From Russula earlei (taxonomy: Eukaryota; Basidiomycota; Agaricomycetes; Russulales; Russulaceae), in contig JAGFNK010000858.1 of the NCBI GenBank assembly GCA_025769875.1, forward strand, positions 1 through 19,779: a stretch of DNA of 19,779 bases, written 5' to 3'. A program made the position numbers and the translations under genes. This document shows positions 8,738 to 17,110 of this stretch, in pieces. Below the pieces are notes generated by a model, which was given only the letters and a program-made list of their open reading frames with translations, did no database searches and was not told the origin of the DNA. How positions within the stretch are numbered: the stretch's first letter is position 1; every line of letters begins with the position of its first letter.

Positions 8738-11700
8738 TCACATGACTCCACGGCCAGCGGGAATCCGCCTTACAGCGGGCTCTCCTCGACCCATAGTTCC
8801 TAGAAGCATGGGTTCGTCATTGTATAACGCGACGTGTAAGTATGGTAACAGGCATTTTGCCCATTAATGTTAATGTAAAAAGGGGGAATATGCGTGTAAG
8901 GTTCATAAACAAACCAAGGGGGGCCAGGGTGAGTGGGGTCCGCTTCGGTTGGGGTTGGCGAGGGTGTTCCTTCTCAGATGGCAAGTGGGTTGAGAGTAGT
9001 GGCAAGGTCTTGGAGCTCAGTGTCATCTGGGACAATGAAGGTTTGCTGGTCAATGATATGTTGGATCACTTTGGGTGAGAGGGGTTCTTGTTTGATGGTG
9101 GGGGAGGGGGTGAGAATAGGTAGAGGGGATGAACTAGGAGTGGGGGACGACATGGGAGTGTTGTAGGTGGAGGTAGCATGTTCGTGGTGCCAGGCCGACC
9201 ACTCTGAAGGGGTAGGGGTATTTAAGGGAACTGATCATACAATGTGATTCCATATCAAATCTGTAAGTACTGCCCTTTGTATGGATAAATGAAACTCAGA
9301 GAAACAGGGGTCTGTCATAAGTAATTGAAATCCGTGGAAGTCGCCAGGGGAGAGAATCCCAGAGAAGAGTTGTTCCCTGGCAGCTATGTTAAAAATGGTA
9401 TGTCCATGGTTGGGGATAGTGGGGTCATTGACTGAATAAGAAGGGGGATTATGCAAATTGACCCAGGGGAGTAAAGTACGTTGCTGTATCGTAAGTCTCT
9501 GAAATTGGTGTTCCAGGTCATCTGGGCTTTTGTCTGAGTGGTGGGATTCCGCAGGGTCAGAATCAGTGGTAGACATCATGCGGAGTTTGGTGGGTTGTTG
9601 TAGATGAAACATGGTGATGGCATCTTGAGCATCTTTAAGATTCAAGAGGGGTTCCCATGTGTCTTCTGCTGTGGAGTACCCTTTCCATTGGACCCTGTAC
9701 TGAAGACGACCCCTGTGGGTGTGTTGAGCAGTGATTTTTTCAACTTTGTATTCTCCCAAGAGAAGGTCAGGTGGTGGTTCAGGGAAGTTCTGTCCATGTT
9801 CAACCGTCTCCATGACTGGAGATAGGAGGGAGGTGTGAAACATGTTTTGGATGTTCCATTGGGGGGGGCAGTTGGAGTCAGTAAGTGACGTGGGAGATTT
9901 GTTTGGTGATGGTAAAAGGCCCGAACTGTTTGGGGTGGAATTTGAAACTGATGGGGAGTTTTTCAAGTTAGTGCCTTCCAACCAAACCTTCTGTCCTTCT
10001 TCGAAACCTTTGAATTTGGTTTCTTTGATCCAGTTGTCTTGTGCCTTCCTCATTGCTTCTTGTGCCCATTCCCTCATGTCTTTTAATGCTTGGAGTCATT
10101 CTTGGATTCCGGGAAACTTGGATTTGAGTTGAGTACCAAGCCCTTGTGGGTTAAAGCCTATGAGGAGTTTGTATGGGGTTTTCTTGGTGGTGGTAGATTT
10201 ATGGGCATTAAAATGGTATTGGGCTATGGGGAGCCAGTGTGCCCATTCTTCTTGTTTCTCTCCCATGTAGATGCATAAGTACATTTCTAAGGTCTGATTG
10301 GTTCTTTCTGATTGTCCGTTAGTTTGGGGGTGGTAGGTGGTACTCAAATTTTGGTTAATTCCGAGGATTTGGGAGATTTCTTGAAACAGGTTGGAGGTAA
10401 AGTTGGAGTCATGGTCGGAGATAATCTTGGAGGGAACTCCGGTCCATGGGAAGGTGTAATGTAAAATAGTTTGGCCATTTGCAGAGTTCCCATGTCCTTA
10501 CAGCAAGGTACGAATATAGCCGCCTTGGTGGAATCGTGGGTCAGTGATGGTCATGATGGCATTATTCCCTTCTGATGGCGGGAGGTCAACAATCCAGTCA
10601 ATGGCGACAGTTTGGAAGGGTTTTTGACATTCTGGGAGAATGGGGTAGATTGGGGAGTGAGTTGGGTGTGTGGAAGATTTGTTGGCTTGACAGGTGGTGC
10701 ACCCTTGAATGTAGTCCCGGATGAAGTAGGCCATTTTTGGCCACCAGAAGGATTCTTGAATCGAGTACAAGGTTCGGGCATTTCCTATATGTCCACCAAG
10801 AATACTGTCATGGTAGGTATGTAAGATCTTTCATAAGAGGGGTTCTTGATATGGTACCACCAATTTCCCGTCTTTGAATAGTACACCTTCTTCTTCTTGA
10901 AGACTATGTTTGACCTTCCACATGAGGAGATCTGCCTTTTGGTTTCTTTGTTCAGTTAGGACTTGGGCATAGAGGTTCTCAGTGTGAAGCATGCGAATGA
11001 AAAGTTTATCAGGGAGTGCCATGATGTTTTGGTTATCTCCTGATCCATCATTATGGTCAGGTCATCTTGAGAGAGCATCTGCGCGATTAGAAGTTCCAGG
11101 TTTGTGGTGGATCTCAAAATAATAATCTGCCAGTGTGGAGATGTGACTGGCAATCCTTCGATTAATTTTATGGGGAAGTCGATAGTGGGCAAGGTTAGCA
11201 TGATCAGTGAAGATCTTGATGGGGTGTTTTGTTCCAACCAATAGGTATTGCCAGTGTTGGAGTGCAAGAATCAAGGCTAGGAACTCCCTATCCCAGACTG
11301 GGTAGTTCCTTTCTGCTTTGTTGAATGTATGTGACATGTTGCCAATCATTTTTCTTTTTCCTCTTGGGTCCTTCTGAAACAGGATTGCTCCAGTGGCAAA
11401 TTGTGAGGTGTCAGTTTCTAGTTCAAATGGGAGGTCAGGGTTGGCGGTGTAGAGTTCGGGGTCATCGCAGATTGCCAATATCAAGGTTTCTAGGGCTGTG
11501 GTGGCTTCTGGGGTCCAGAAAAAGGGGGTCTCTTTATTGATTGTAGAGAAAATAGGGCAAGCTATTTTGGCAAAGTCTTGGATAAATGGTTGTTGGTAAT
11601 TAAGGGCGCCCATGATTTGTTGTACTTGTTTCAGGTTATTGGGGGGTCTCGGCCAGTTTTTGAGGCCATCCATTTTGACTGGGTCGATTTTGAGGGTTCC

Positions 11701-11800
11701 TTGGTTGATTCGGAAACCCAAGAAGTCTATTTTGTGTTGTTCAAAGGTGCACTTAGATGCCTTTAAAAAGTAGGAGTCCCTTTCCAGTAGGTCGAGAAAC
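8738..11800 (-). pseudogene. pol: pol A: Ty3/gypsy chromovirus pol (RT thumb - RNase H - integrase - chromodomain - long tail), decayed
   Basis: It begins abruptly at LTR G1 within the RT thumb (FLDLLERDSYFLKAS...IDFLGFRIN), and the RT palm is missing. RNase H (about 11430-11070) shows FELETDTSQFATGAILF, YPVWDREFLAL and FTDHANLAHY, ending in ADALSR. The integrase zinc domain (about 10830-10690) has two His and CTTC. The core has VAIDWIVDLPP, ISDHDSNF and GQSERTN, so all three acidic residues are visible. The C-terminal SH3-like part precedes a chromodomain (about 9760-9605, EYKVEKI...YRVQWKGYSTAEDTWEP). A tail of about 290 codons follows, with HPGPPWFVYEP and LGTMGRGEP. Stops at 11064, 9237 and 8976 (all TGA) and frameshifts near 10550, 9975-9865 and 8810 mark it as dead. 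Confidence 0.9.
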
Positions 11801-12292
11801 TGTCACCAACTGGGGGTAGTGTCACTGACAAATTGGTTCATGCATGAAATGTGTGCACAGAGTCAAGCGAGACAACGAGTTCTCATGAGATTTGGGGGTC
11901 TCGGTGACAACAATGCTGAAGCAATTGTGTACCATGGAAGGGAAGTTTGAGTGATAAGTCTTCGCGTTCAAAGACTTAGAGGAAGAAGAGACTTTTTTGA
12001 GCATTTGCTTGATTCTCTGCAAGCCTACAGTCCTGAAGCTGAAACCAGTGATATTTCACAGGAGAACAAGCTTAGAGCTTGTTCTCATCAGATGGTAGTC
12101 TTATATACATACAGAATACTATATCAAATAGTATTTGTGAGGTAACAATGAGGCAATCGTACTGGAACATGCAAGAAATGTCTGGTACATGTGAGGCTGA
12201 AAGTGAGTCATAAAACACGTGCGAAACTTGAGACATGTCTGGGTAGGCTTATCCAGTTGCCGGTCCGGTCCAATGTACCGGTTCTTGTGACA
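11801..12292 (-). mobile_element. LTR G1, 492 bp
   Basis: It runs tgtcaccaac...cttgtgaca on the plus strand with perfect 6-bp terminal inverted repeats TGTCAC/GTGACA. It is collinear with LTR G2 (18374-18860) over its whole length with many substitutions. On the minus strand a TATATAAG box lies at 12107-12100. It abuts the RT thumb of pol A on the left and the polypurine tract of gag G1 on the right. It is therefore the 3' LTR of element G1, sitting inside a pol gene. No matching 5' LTR is found to the right of gag G1. Confidence 0.9.
12062..12086 (-). promoter_or_regulatory. Hairpin in LTR G1 just downstream of TATA
   Basis: gagaacaagct-tag-agcttgttctc is a perfect 11-bp stem with a 3-nt loop, lying 14-38 nt after the TATA box on the minus strand, where transcription should start. 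LTR G2 keeps it (about 18631-18655) with one mismatch and one wobble pair. Confidence 0.5.
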
Positions 12293-12307
12293 TTACCCCC
12301 TTGTTAA
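12293..12307 (-). promoter_or_regulatory. Polypurine tract of element G1
   Basis: On the minus strand AACAAGGGGGTAA is followed directly by the LTR start TGTCAC. The same block, AACAAGGGGGTGA, precedes LTR G2 at 18875-18861. Confidence 0.8.
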
Positions 12308-12379
12308 GGTCTAACCTACGTAGGGGTGAACATTGGAAACGCAGTGATGAGTGTGATAGTGAAGTTGGTCTCAAGGAAC

Positions 12380-13556
12380 TCAACATATTTTGTGTGGCTT
12401 GCATTGCCGATGTGGGGTCCTGCAGAGATCTGCTTTGTGTCCATGGCGATTGCAGAGGATGCAGGTGGTGATCTTGGGACAGTTGACAGTGTCATGTCCG
12501 CCATCAAGACACCAGGAGCATTTGTCAGAGATGCGAGGGGAAAATTGATACCATGGGTCCATAATCGCTTCTTTGGCATCCTTATGCTCTTGTTCAGTCA
12601 ACTGTGGCATGGACTGGAACAAGATTCTAGGCTCGAGTCAGGTTTTAGTGTTGGCCCTTGCCAACTTGACCTTGCTGTCTCGAATCTCCCATATCATGTT
12701 GTGGTAGCATCCTCTAGCTGTGACAAGTTGGTTGGCCATTTTTTGATGGCGAATCGGTAATGAAGGACTTTGGCTTCCAGAGATAAGTCTTTCTCGAAGG
12801 TGAGGGCCTCGTTTACGGCTTTAGTGTGTCTGAGTCCTTCTCGGAATAGAAAGGCGTCCTTTGTTGTAAGGAGAGGATGGGGGTAAGGATTGGCATGAGC
12901 TCAGACTGAGATTCATGAGTAGGACACCCAGGGCCATACGTCGTGATGACTGATGGGAACCTGTTAGTTAGGTCAGGTAGGACGAATTGTGGGGGAATGG
13001 TATCATCTTCATTCCCTGGGTCAGGGATTAAGATGTCGAGTCCTAGATTTCCTTCCATCCAGCTGTCTCCTAACTCTCGTAATTCTGCCATAGTATCTGT
13101 TCCAAGAGCTATGGGTGCTACGTAGGCAGGGGGAGGAATGTCGTTATCGAGTGGTGGTGCTGGGATGAAGTTTTCATTGAGAAGGGCTTGGTTTATTGGT
13201 TGTTGAGGGATAGGTGTGTCGAGTCGAGGGGGAATAGGAATGGGATCAGGGGAGGGAGAATGGACATGGTAGGACAGACTACGAGCTACTCGAGAGTTAG
13301 TTCCTCTGGTAGGAGAGCGGTTGCTGAAAGCTTGTAGTATGGTGGGTAGGGTCTCTTTGTGCCAGAGTTCTTGAGCTTGTGCTATCATTGCTGCATGCCG
13401 TGCAGCACATTGTACTAGAAGTCAGGCATGGATAGTCGCAGCTGTGGATGGGGATGGTTCTCTGGAGATTGGTAGGGGAATAAGGGTTAGAGTGTATGGA
13501 GGAGTGGGGACGAGGGTAGCAGAGGAGGCAGTGGGTGAGTTAGAATTGGAGGACAT
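12380..13556 (-). pseudogene. gag: gag G1: Gag with two CCHC zinc knuckles, decayed
   Basis: It starts at ATG 13556 (MSSNSNSPTASSATLVPTPP) and ends at TGA 12382-12380 after HKIC, about 390 codons. The N-terminus is Ser/Pro-rich. A conserved central block (LGLDILIPDPGN, TTYGPGCPTH) is shared with gag G2. A basic helical region (EKDLSLEAKVLHYRFAIKKW) and MPQLTEQEHKDAKEAIMDPWYQF lead to two zinc knuckles of CX2CX4HX4C form (CSWCLDGGHDTVNC, CILCNRHGHKADLC, about 12520-12420). Lesions: TGA after ATIHA (about 13427), frameshifts near 12815 and 12700, and TGA at 12640. The stop after KIC is matched by RMC-stop in gag G2, so this is the natural end and no pol was ever fused here. About 75 bp separate it from the polypurine tract. 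Confidence 0.85.
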
Positions 13557-13614
13557 GTTGGAATGTTTGGGGAGAAGGGAAGAGCGGTGGAGAATGTTGG
13601 TTGGGAGTGGCGGT

Positions 13615-13623
13615 CTTTTTATA
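13615..13623 (-). promoter_or_regulatory. TATA box 59 bp upstream of gag G1 ATG
   Basis: TATAAAAAG on the minus strand, followed by a C/T-rich leader with CA dinucleotides and then the gag ATG. The spacing is that of an ordinary fungal pol II promoter and leaves no room for a complete R-U5 of LTR G type between promoter and gene. Confidence 0.5.
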
Positions 13624-13639
13624 TGTTAGGTCATCCAGC

Positions 13640-13917
13640 CGTGGTGGAGTAGAATTCTTTTAGAAGCTCTGGGGCATTGAGGTTGTGGATCATGTTAGAT
13701 AAGCGACCTATTAGCACCCTTATGTACACAGGACTCAAAGGGAACTGCAGAGGAGCAATTGAGACTAGTATTGTTATGAGGAGTCAAACTACTACACACC
13801 TGCAGAGGAGCAATTGAGACTAAGGTATACTACTGCTCCTCTGCCTGTAATATTGACCTGACTAAGCCATAAATCGATCAAAATAATGGAAATACTATCT
13901 GGAGCATTGTGCTGACA
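13640..13917 (-). mobile_element. Putative 3' LTR fragment of element B, with short direct and inverted repeats
   Basis: On the minus strand the end of the pol B chromodomain region is followed by CACTCTGGGG and then TGTCAGCACAATGCTCC. This is a possible polypurine tract and LTR start at 13917. The segment then runs to just upstream of the gag G1 promoter and its far end is not visible. Within it ctgcagaggagcaattgaga recurs at 13745 and 13800, and gcagaggagca (13802-13812) pairs with tgctcctctgc (13834-13844) to form a hairpin. No second LTR of this family is present to confirm it. Confidence 0.35.
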
Positions 13918-13959
13918 CCCCAGAGTGATATCTACAGTGCATCAGTAATAAATCACAAT

Positions 13960-14455
13960 GACAGATCAACCCATGAGTCATCTGATGTTGGGGTAACCTT
14001 TCCAATGTACGAGATATTGAAGTTTACATATTCGTCCAAACCTTCTTGCATCTAGAATGGCTTCATTTCGTATTCTTCTTTGTTATCGATGACTGGAGGA
14101 GGTCGTGTGAATGGCATGCTGTATTCCTCCATTTCTATATAGGGTAGGAGTAGGTTGATGTGGAAAATGTCGTGTATCTTCATGGATGATGGGAGTTAGT
14201 TGGTAAGCAACTTTAGAAATTTTCTTAGTGATGGGAAAGGGTCCATAGCGTTTTGGTGTTAGTTTGCGATTTCCTTGTGTCTTGAGGTTCTTGCCTTCTA
14301 ACCATACAAGGGCTCCTTCTTTCATTTCCAGGGTGTTAGGTCTTAAGGGTTGTTGTTTACGTTCTAGAAGTTGTTGTGCATCGTGTCTAGATTGTTCTAG
14401 TTCTTTGAGGTGATTGGTGGAGGCTGGAACATTGTTGTCTTCAAGGTTTATGTTA
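13960..14455 (-). pseudogene. pol: pol B, 3' part: integrase C-terminal domain and chromodomain
   Basis: This continues the frame of pol B after the X2 insertion. A linker rich in Leu/Gln (HLKELEQSRHDAQQLLERK) leads to the SH3-like integrase C-terminus (EGALVWLEGKNLK...LTPKRYGPFPITKKISKVAYQL). After a frameshift near 14160 comes FHINLLLPYIETEEY and EEYEMK. A chromodomain follows (about 14077-13970), readable only with two frame changes: ILDARRFGRICKLQYLVHWKGYP, then TSDDSWVDLSL. Chromodomains are thought to steer integration to heterochromatin by binding methylated H3K9. The sequence differs from pol A, so it is a second chromovirus family. Confidence 0.85.
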
Positions 14456-14802
14456 TTGCCATTTTCAGCGCACTTGGCGGAGCTTGAATTCCACCCAAAT
14501 CAGTGCAGAAACCCCCTCAAACATGCGGGATGAATATCTCCCTCAAAACAGCTTCAATTCATATAACTTTATGGTCCCTAAATCGCCTAAATGAGAGCTA
14601 GGCAGCCCCATTGTTTTCATGAGATTTGAGTGAGAATTGGTGGAGCTGAACTCAAGCCACCTCCACATGTGTATTAGATGAATTACAACTCAAAATCATG
14701 GTCTATATGTATTATTTTTCCCTCATGTTGTACCCATGGGCTGTCTTGAGGCAGCCCCATAGTGTTTTTGACTCAAGTGTTGTGGTGTGCAACATTATTT
14801 CC
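14456..14802 (+). repeat. Left TIR of X2, 347 bp (truncated arm)
   Basis: It matches 2521-2870 directly and 17678-17330 in reverse complement. Similarity stops sharply after ...ttattttcc at 14802, where the longer copies continue (c)ctcatat-gtgtgacag. Confidence 0.9.
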
Positions 14803-15900
14803 AGTGCAATTGGAGTCGCGGCCAGCCACTCATCACCCCTCTCACCTCTCAATTCTGACCATCCTTCTTGTTTTTCACAGACAGAGAGGAGTGGGTTGCA
14901 AAGAGGGGTCCTATTCTGAACTCTTTCTACTACAGAGTACCTAGGGTGTTTTTATATACAGGAGTCATCTCCATTGCAGGTGGTGGCAGCAGTTGTGGAT
15001 GAGGAGCGAAGGCGTAGGCAGTGAGCGTGAGTTCGTAGATAGAGACGTAGGTGGCGAGGACTCGAGAAAGAGGATGCGTGGGGGTGGCTTGTGCGGGGGT
15101 GGGATCTGTCGTCTTGCGGCGGTGGTGGCGGGGTCATCTCCACTGCAGGTGTCGGCAGCAGACGTGGGTGAGAGCGCGCGAATGGATTGGGGAGGCAATG
15201 TGGGAGGCAGTGTGCGGTGTGCTGTTGGCATCGGCGACTGCTTCTCCTGTGGCAGCGGCGGCGTGGCAGCGGCTTCTGCTCCTGTTGTGGCATGTTGTGG
15301 CTAAGTTTGTGGCTGAGGCCTTCTTGGTCTTCTGGGGTGGTGCTGGTGGCAAGGGGTTGCGACGGTGCAGCGGTGCTGGTGTTGCACGAAACTACTAAAG
15401 CGGCGGGTGTGACTGAGAAGACTGAGGCTGAGACTGAGAAGGTGGCGGCGGACTGAGCTGGTGCGATGGTGGAGGTGGATGGGGTGGAGGCACCAACTGA
15501 AGGAAACGCAGGGTGACGGTGGCCGTGGCTGGCAAGGGCGTTGGCGGAGGTGGCGGCATGTGGCGCTAAGACGTCGGTGGCTGAGGCTGAGGCTACGGCG
15601 GCGGCTGACAAGGACTAAGGCGGCTGGCAAGGCTAAGAGCATGGTGGCGGCAGTTGACTGATCTGAAGCTGGGGCGATGGAGATGGCTGGCAAAACTAGG
15701 GGCGTGGTGGCAGCAGCTGAGACTGAGAAGGCTGAGGCTGAGGGCAGGGTGAGACGTGCGGGGATGGTGATGCTCGGTGCTACTGATGGACTGGGCTGAA
15801 ATGACGAGTACGGGCGAGGCTAAGACGGAGACTGATGCAAAGTCGGCGGCTGGCACGGACTGAGGCTACTGTGGCGATGGATGAGGCGACGGACGATACA
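14803..15900 (-). repeat. X2 interior: CpG-rich SPT repeat, copy 2
   Basis: On the minus strand an open frame (15611-14952, 219 codons, no domain) reads Ser/Ala/Thr/Pro-rich protein. Its middle (ATSTTPEDQ, then HTAHCLPHCLP, then VEMTPPPPP) is related in the same frame to copy 1 at 2060-2350. A gtcatctcca-tgcaggtg motif occurs twice, near 14968 and 15135, showing internal duplication. A TATA-like TGTATATAAAAAC lies on the minus strand near 14962-14950, pointing toward the left TIR. Bases 14803-14945 and 15730-15900 have no counterpart elsewhere in the window. Whether it encodes a protein is unknown. Confidence 0.6.
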
Positions 15901-16253
15901 GTGCATATAAGAGTCGTGTGGCTTATTCATCAACCATCCACCTGTCCACTCCTACTCCAGGACAACGACAGGGCATTCTTCCCTTCCCAAGAGCTGCTCA
16001 CCATACCTTGCTCTACCCCCTCCATTTCAACCCCCTAAACCCTCATGGGCTCGAAGGCAACGTGCTTCAAAACGCTGGCCTGCACCGACATTTACTACTG
16101 GCCAAAGGAAGGCTGCCTGAAAAAAAAAACTGGTGGAAATGAAAGTGACAGCTCAGGCACTCCACTCGACCGAAGTGATCACAACCACGAGCTCAGGCTT
16201 CCAAGACATCCCTTCCTGCTATTGATGAGGATGGGGAGGAAGAGTCCTATGCC

Positions 16254-16261
16254 TATATAAA
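16254..16261 (+). promoter_or_regulatory. TATA box in right TIR of X2
   Basis: cctatataaatgcag is a good TATA box, followed after about 25-30 bp by ctcactacagcac. The X1 copy has the same surroundings but TATGTAA, a weakened box. Confidence 0.55.
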
Positions 16262-17104
16262 TGCAGAAGCCTGGGAACTCACTACAGCACAAACGCATGG
16301 ACCACAAGACATGCAAAATTGTCACAAAGGCCGCACGGCCTTGATGTCGACTCACCCACACAGCTATATGGCTGGCCACAAATCGCTTACAAGAGTACAT
16401 ATGTGCGTATTCCTTTCATGCCATCTCCTCTTCGTCCTCACATCATCATCATCGTCGCCGCCAGCACGCCACCCTCGCCCCCATCAACCGCCGCACGCCC
16501 TCGCCCTCAACCCCCCCCCTTCACCATGCACTGACGAGTCCCAACGCACAGCCGAAGAGCCCCGTACCACGCCGCCGTCTTCGTTGCCATCGGACGGTGT
16601 TGCTACTGTACATTTCGGTATGCTTTTCTCCCCTTTTTTACTAGACTCTCATTTTGTTAGTCAGAGATCTGCACACCCCTATGCGTCCATTTCCCAGCCT
16701 GCCGCCGTCTTCCCTCTCCCTTTCTACTTCCACGCCCCCTCGCTCCTCTCCCTCGCATCTGCCATCCAAGTTCTCCAATCGTCCCACCCCAATCGCGTTC
16801 GGCAGCGCCATCAGCGCCCAAGCGACCACCCACCAGCACTCTCCCTATCCCCCCTCCAGCCTCTCCTTTGCATCGTCTCCCCCTCCTCGCGTCACGACTC
16901 GACCACACCCCTCGTCACCACACCTGGCCTCGGCCATCCTTCACAAATCGCCACAGCCACTACCACACCGCTGGAGACCACGACTCGATACCTCGTCGTC
17001 CAGCTTCGGTCCCCTTCTCACGTCTAGATTTCCTTTCATATGCTGTCTTTTGTGCTTTTCCTGTCCCTTAGCCTTAGTTCTAACCTGTATCTGCTACCAT
17101 GTTG

Positions 17105-17110
17105 AATAAA
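17105..17110 (+). terminator. AATAAA poly(A) signal in right TIR of X2
   Basis: gttgaataaagttgccctgt; the GAATAAAG core is also present on the minus strand of the X1 TIR. About 850 bp downstream of the TATA box in the same orientation, it fits the end of a short transcript directed toward the element terminus. Confidence 0.5.

Noticed and set aside
8842..9166. Plus-strand frames opposite the pol A tail
   Set aside because: The minus strand carries recognisable pol sequence, so these are antisense shadows.
9604..10278. Plus-strand frames opposite the integrase and chromodomain
   Set aside because: Shadow frames. Catalytic and chromodomain motifs read on the minus strand.
12326..12760. 144-codon plus-strand frame
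   Set aside because: It is antisense to the gag G1 zinc knuckles, which are clear on the minus strand.
13745..13844. CRISPR-like or tRNA-like structure
   Set aside because: Only two direct repeats and one hairpin; no cloverleaf, no anticodon arm and no repeat-spacer array.
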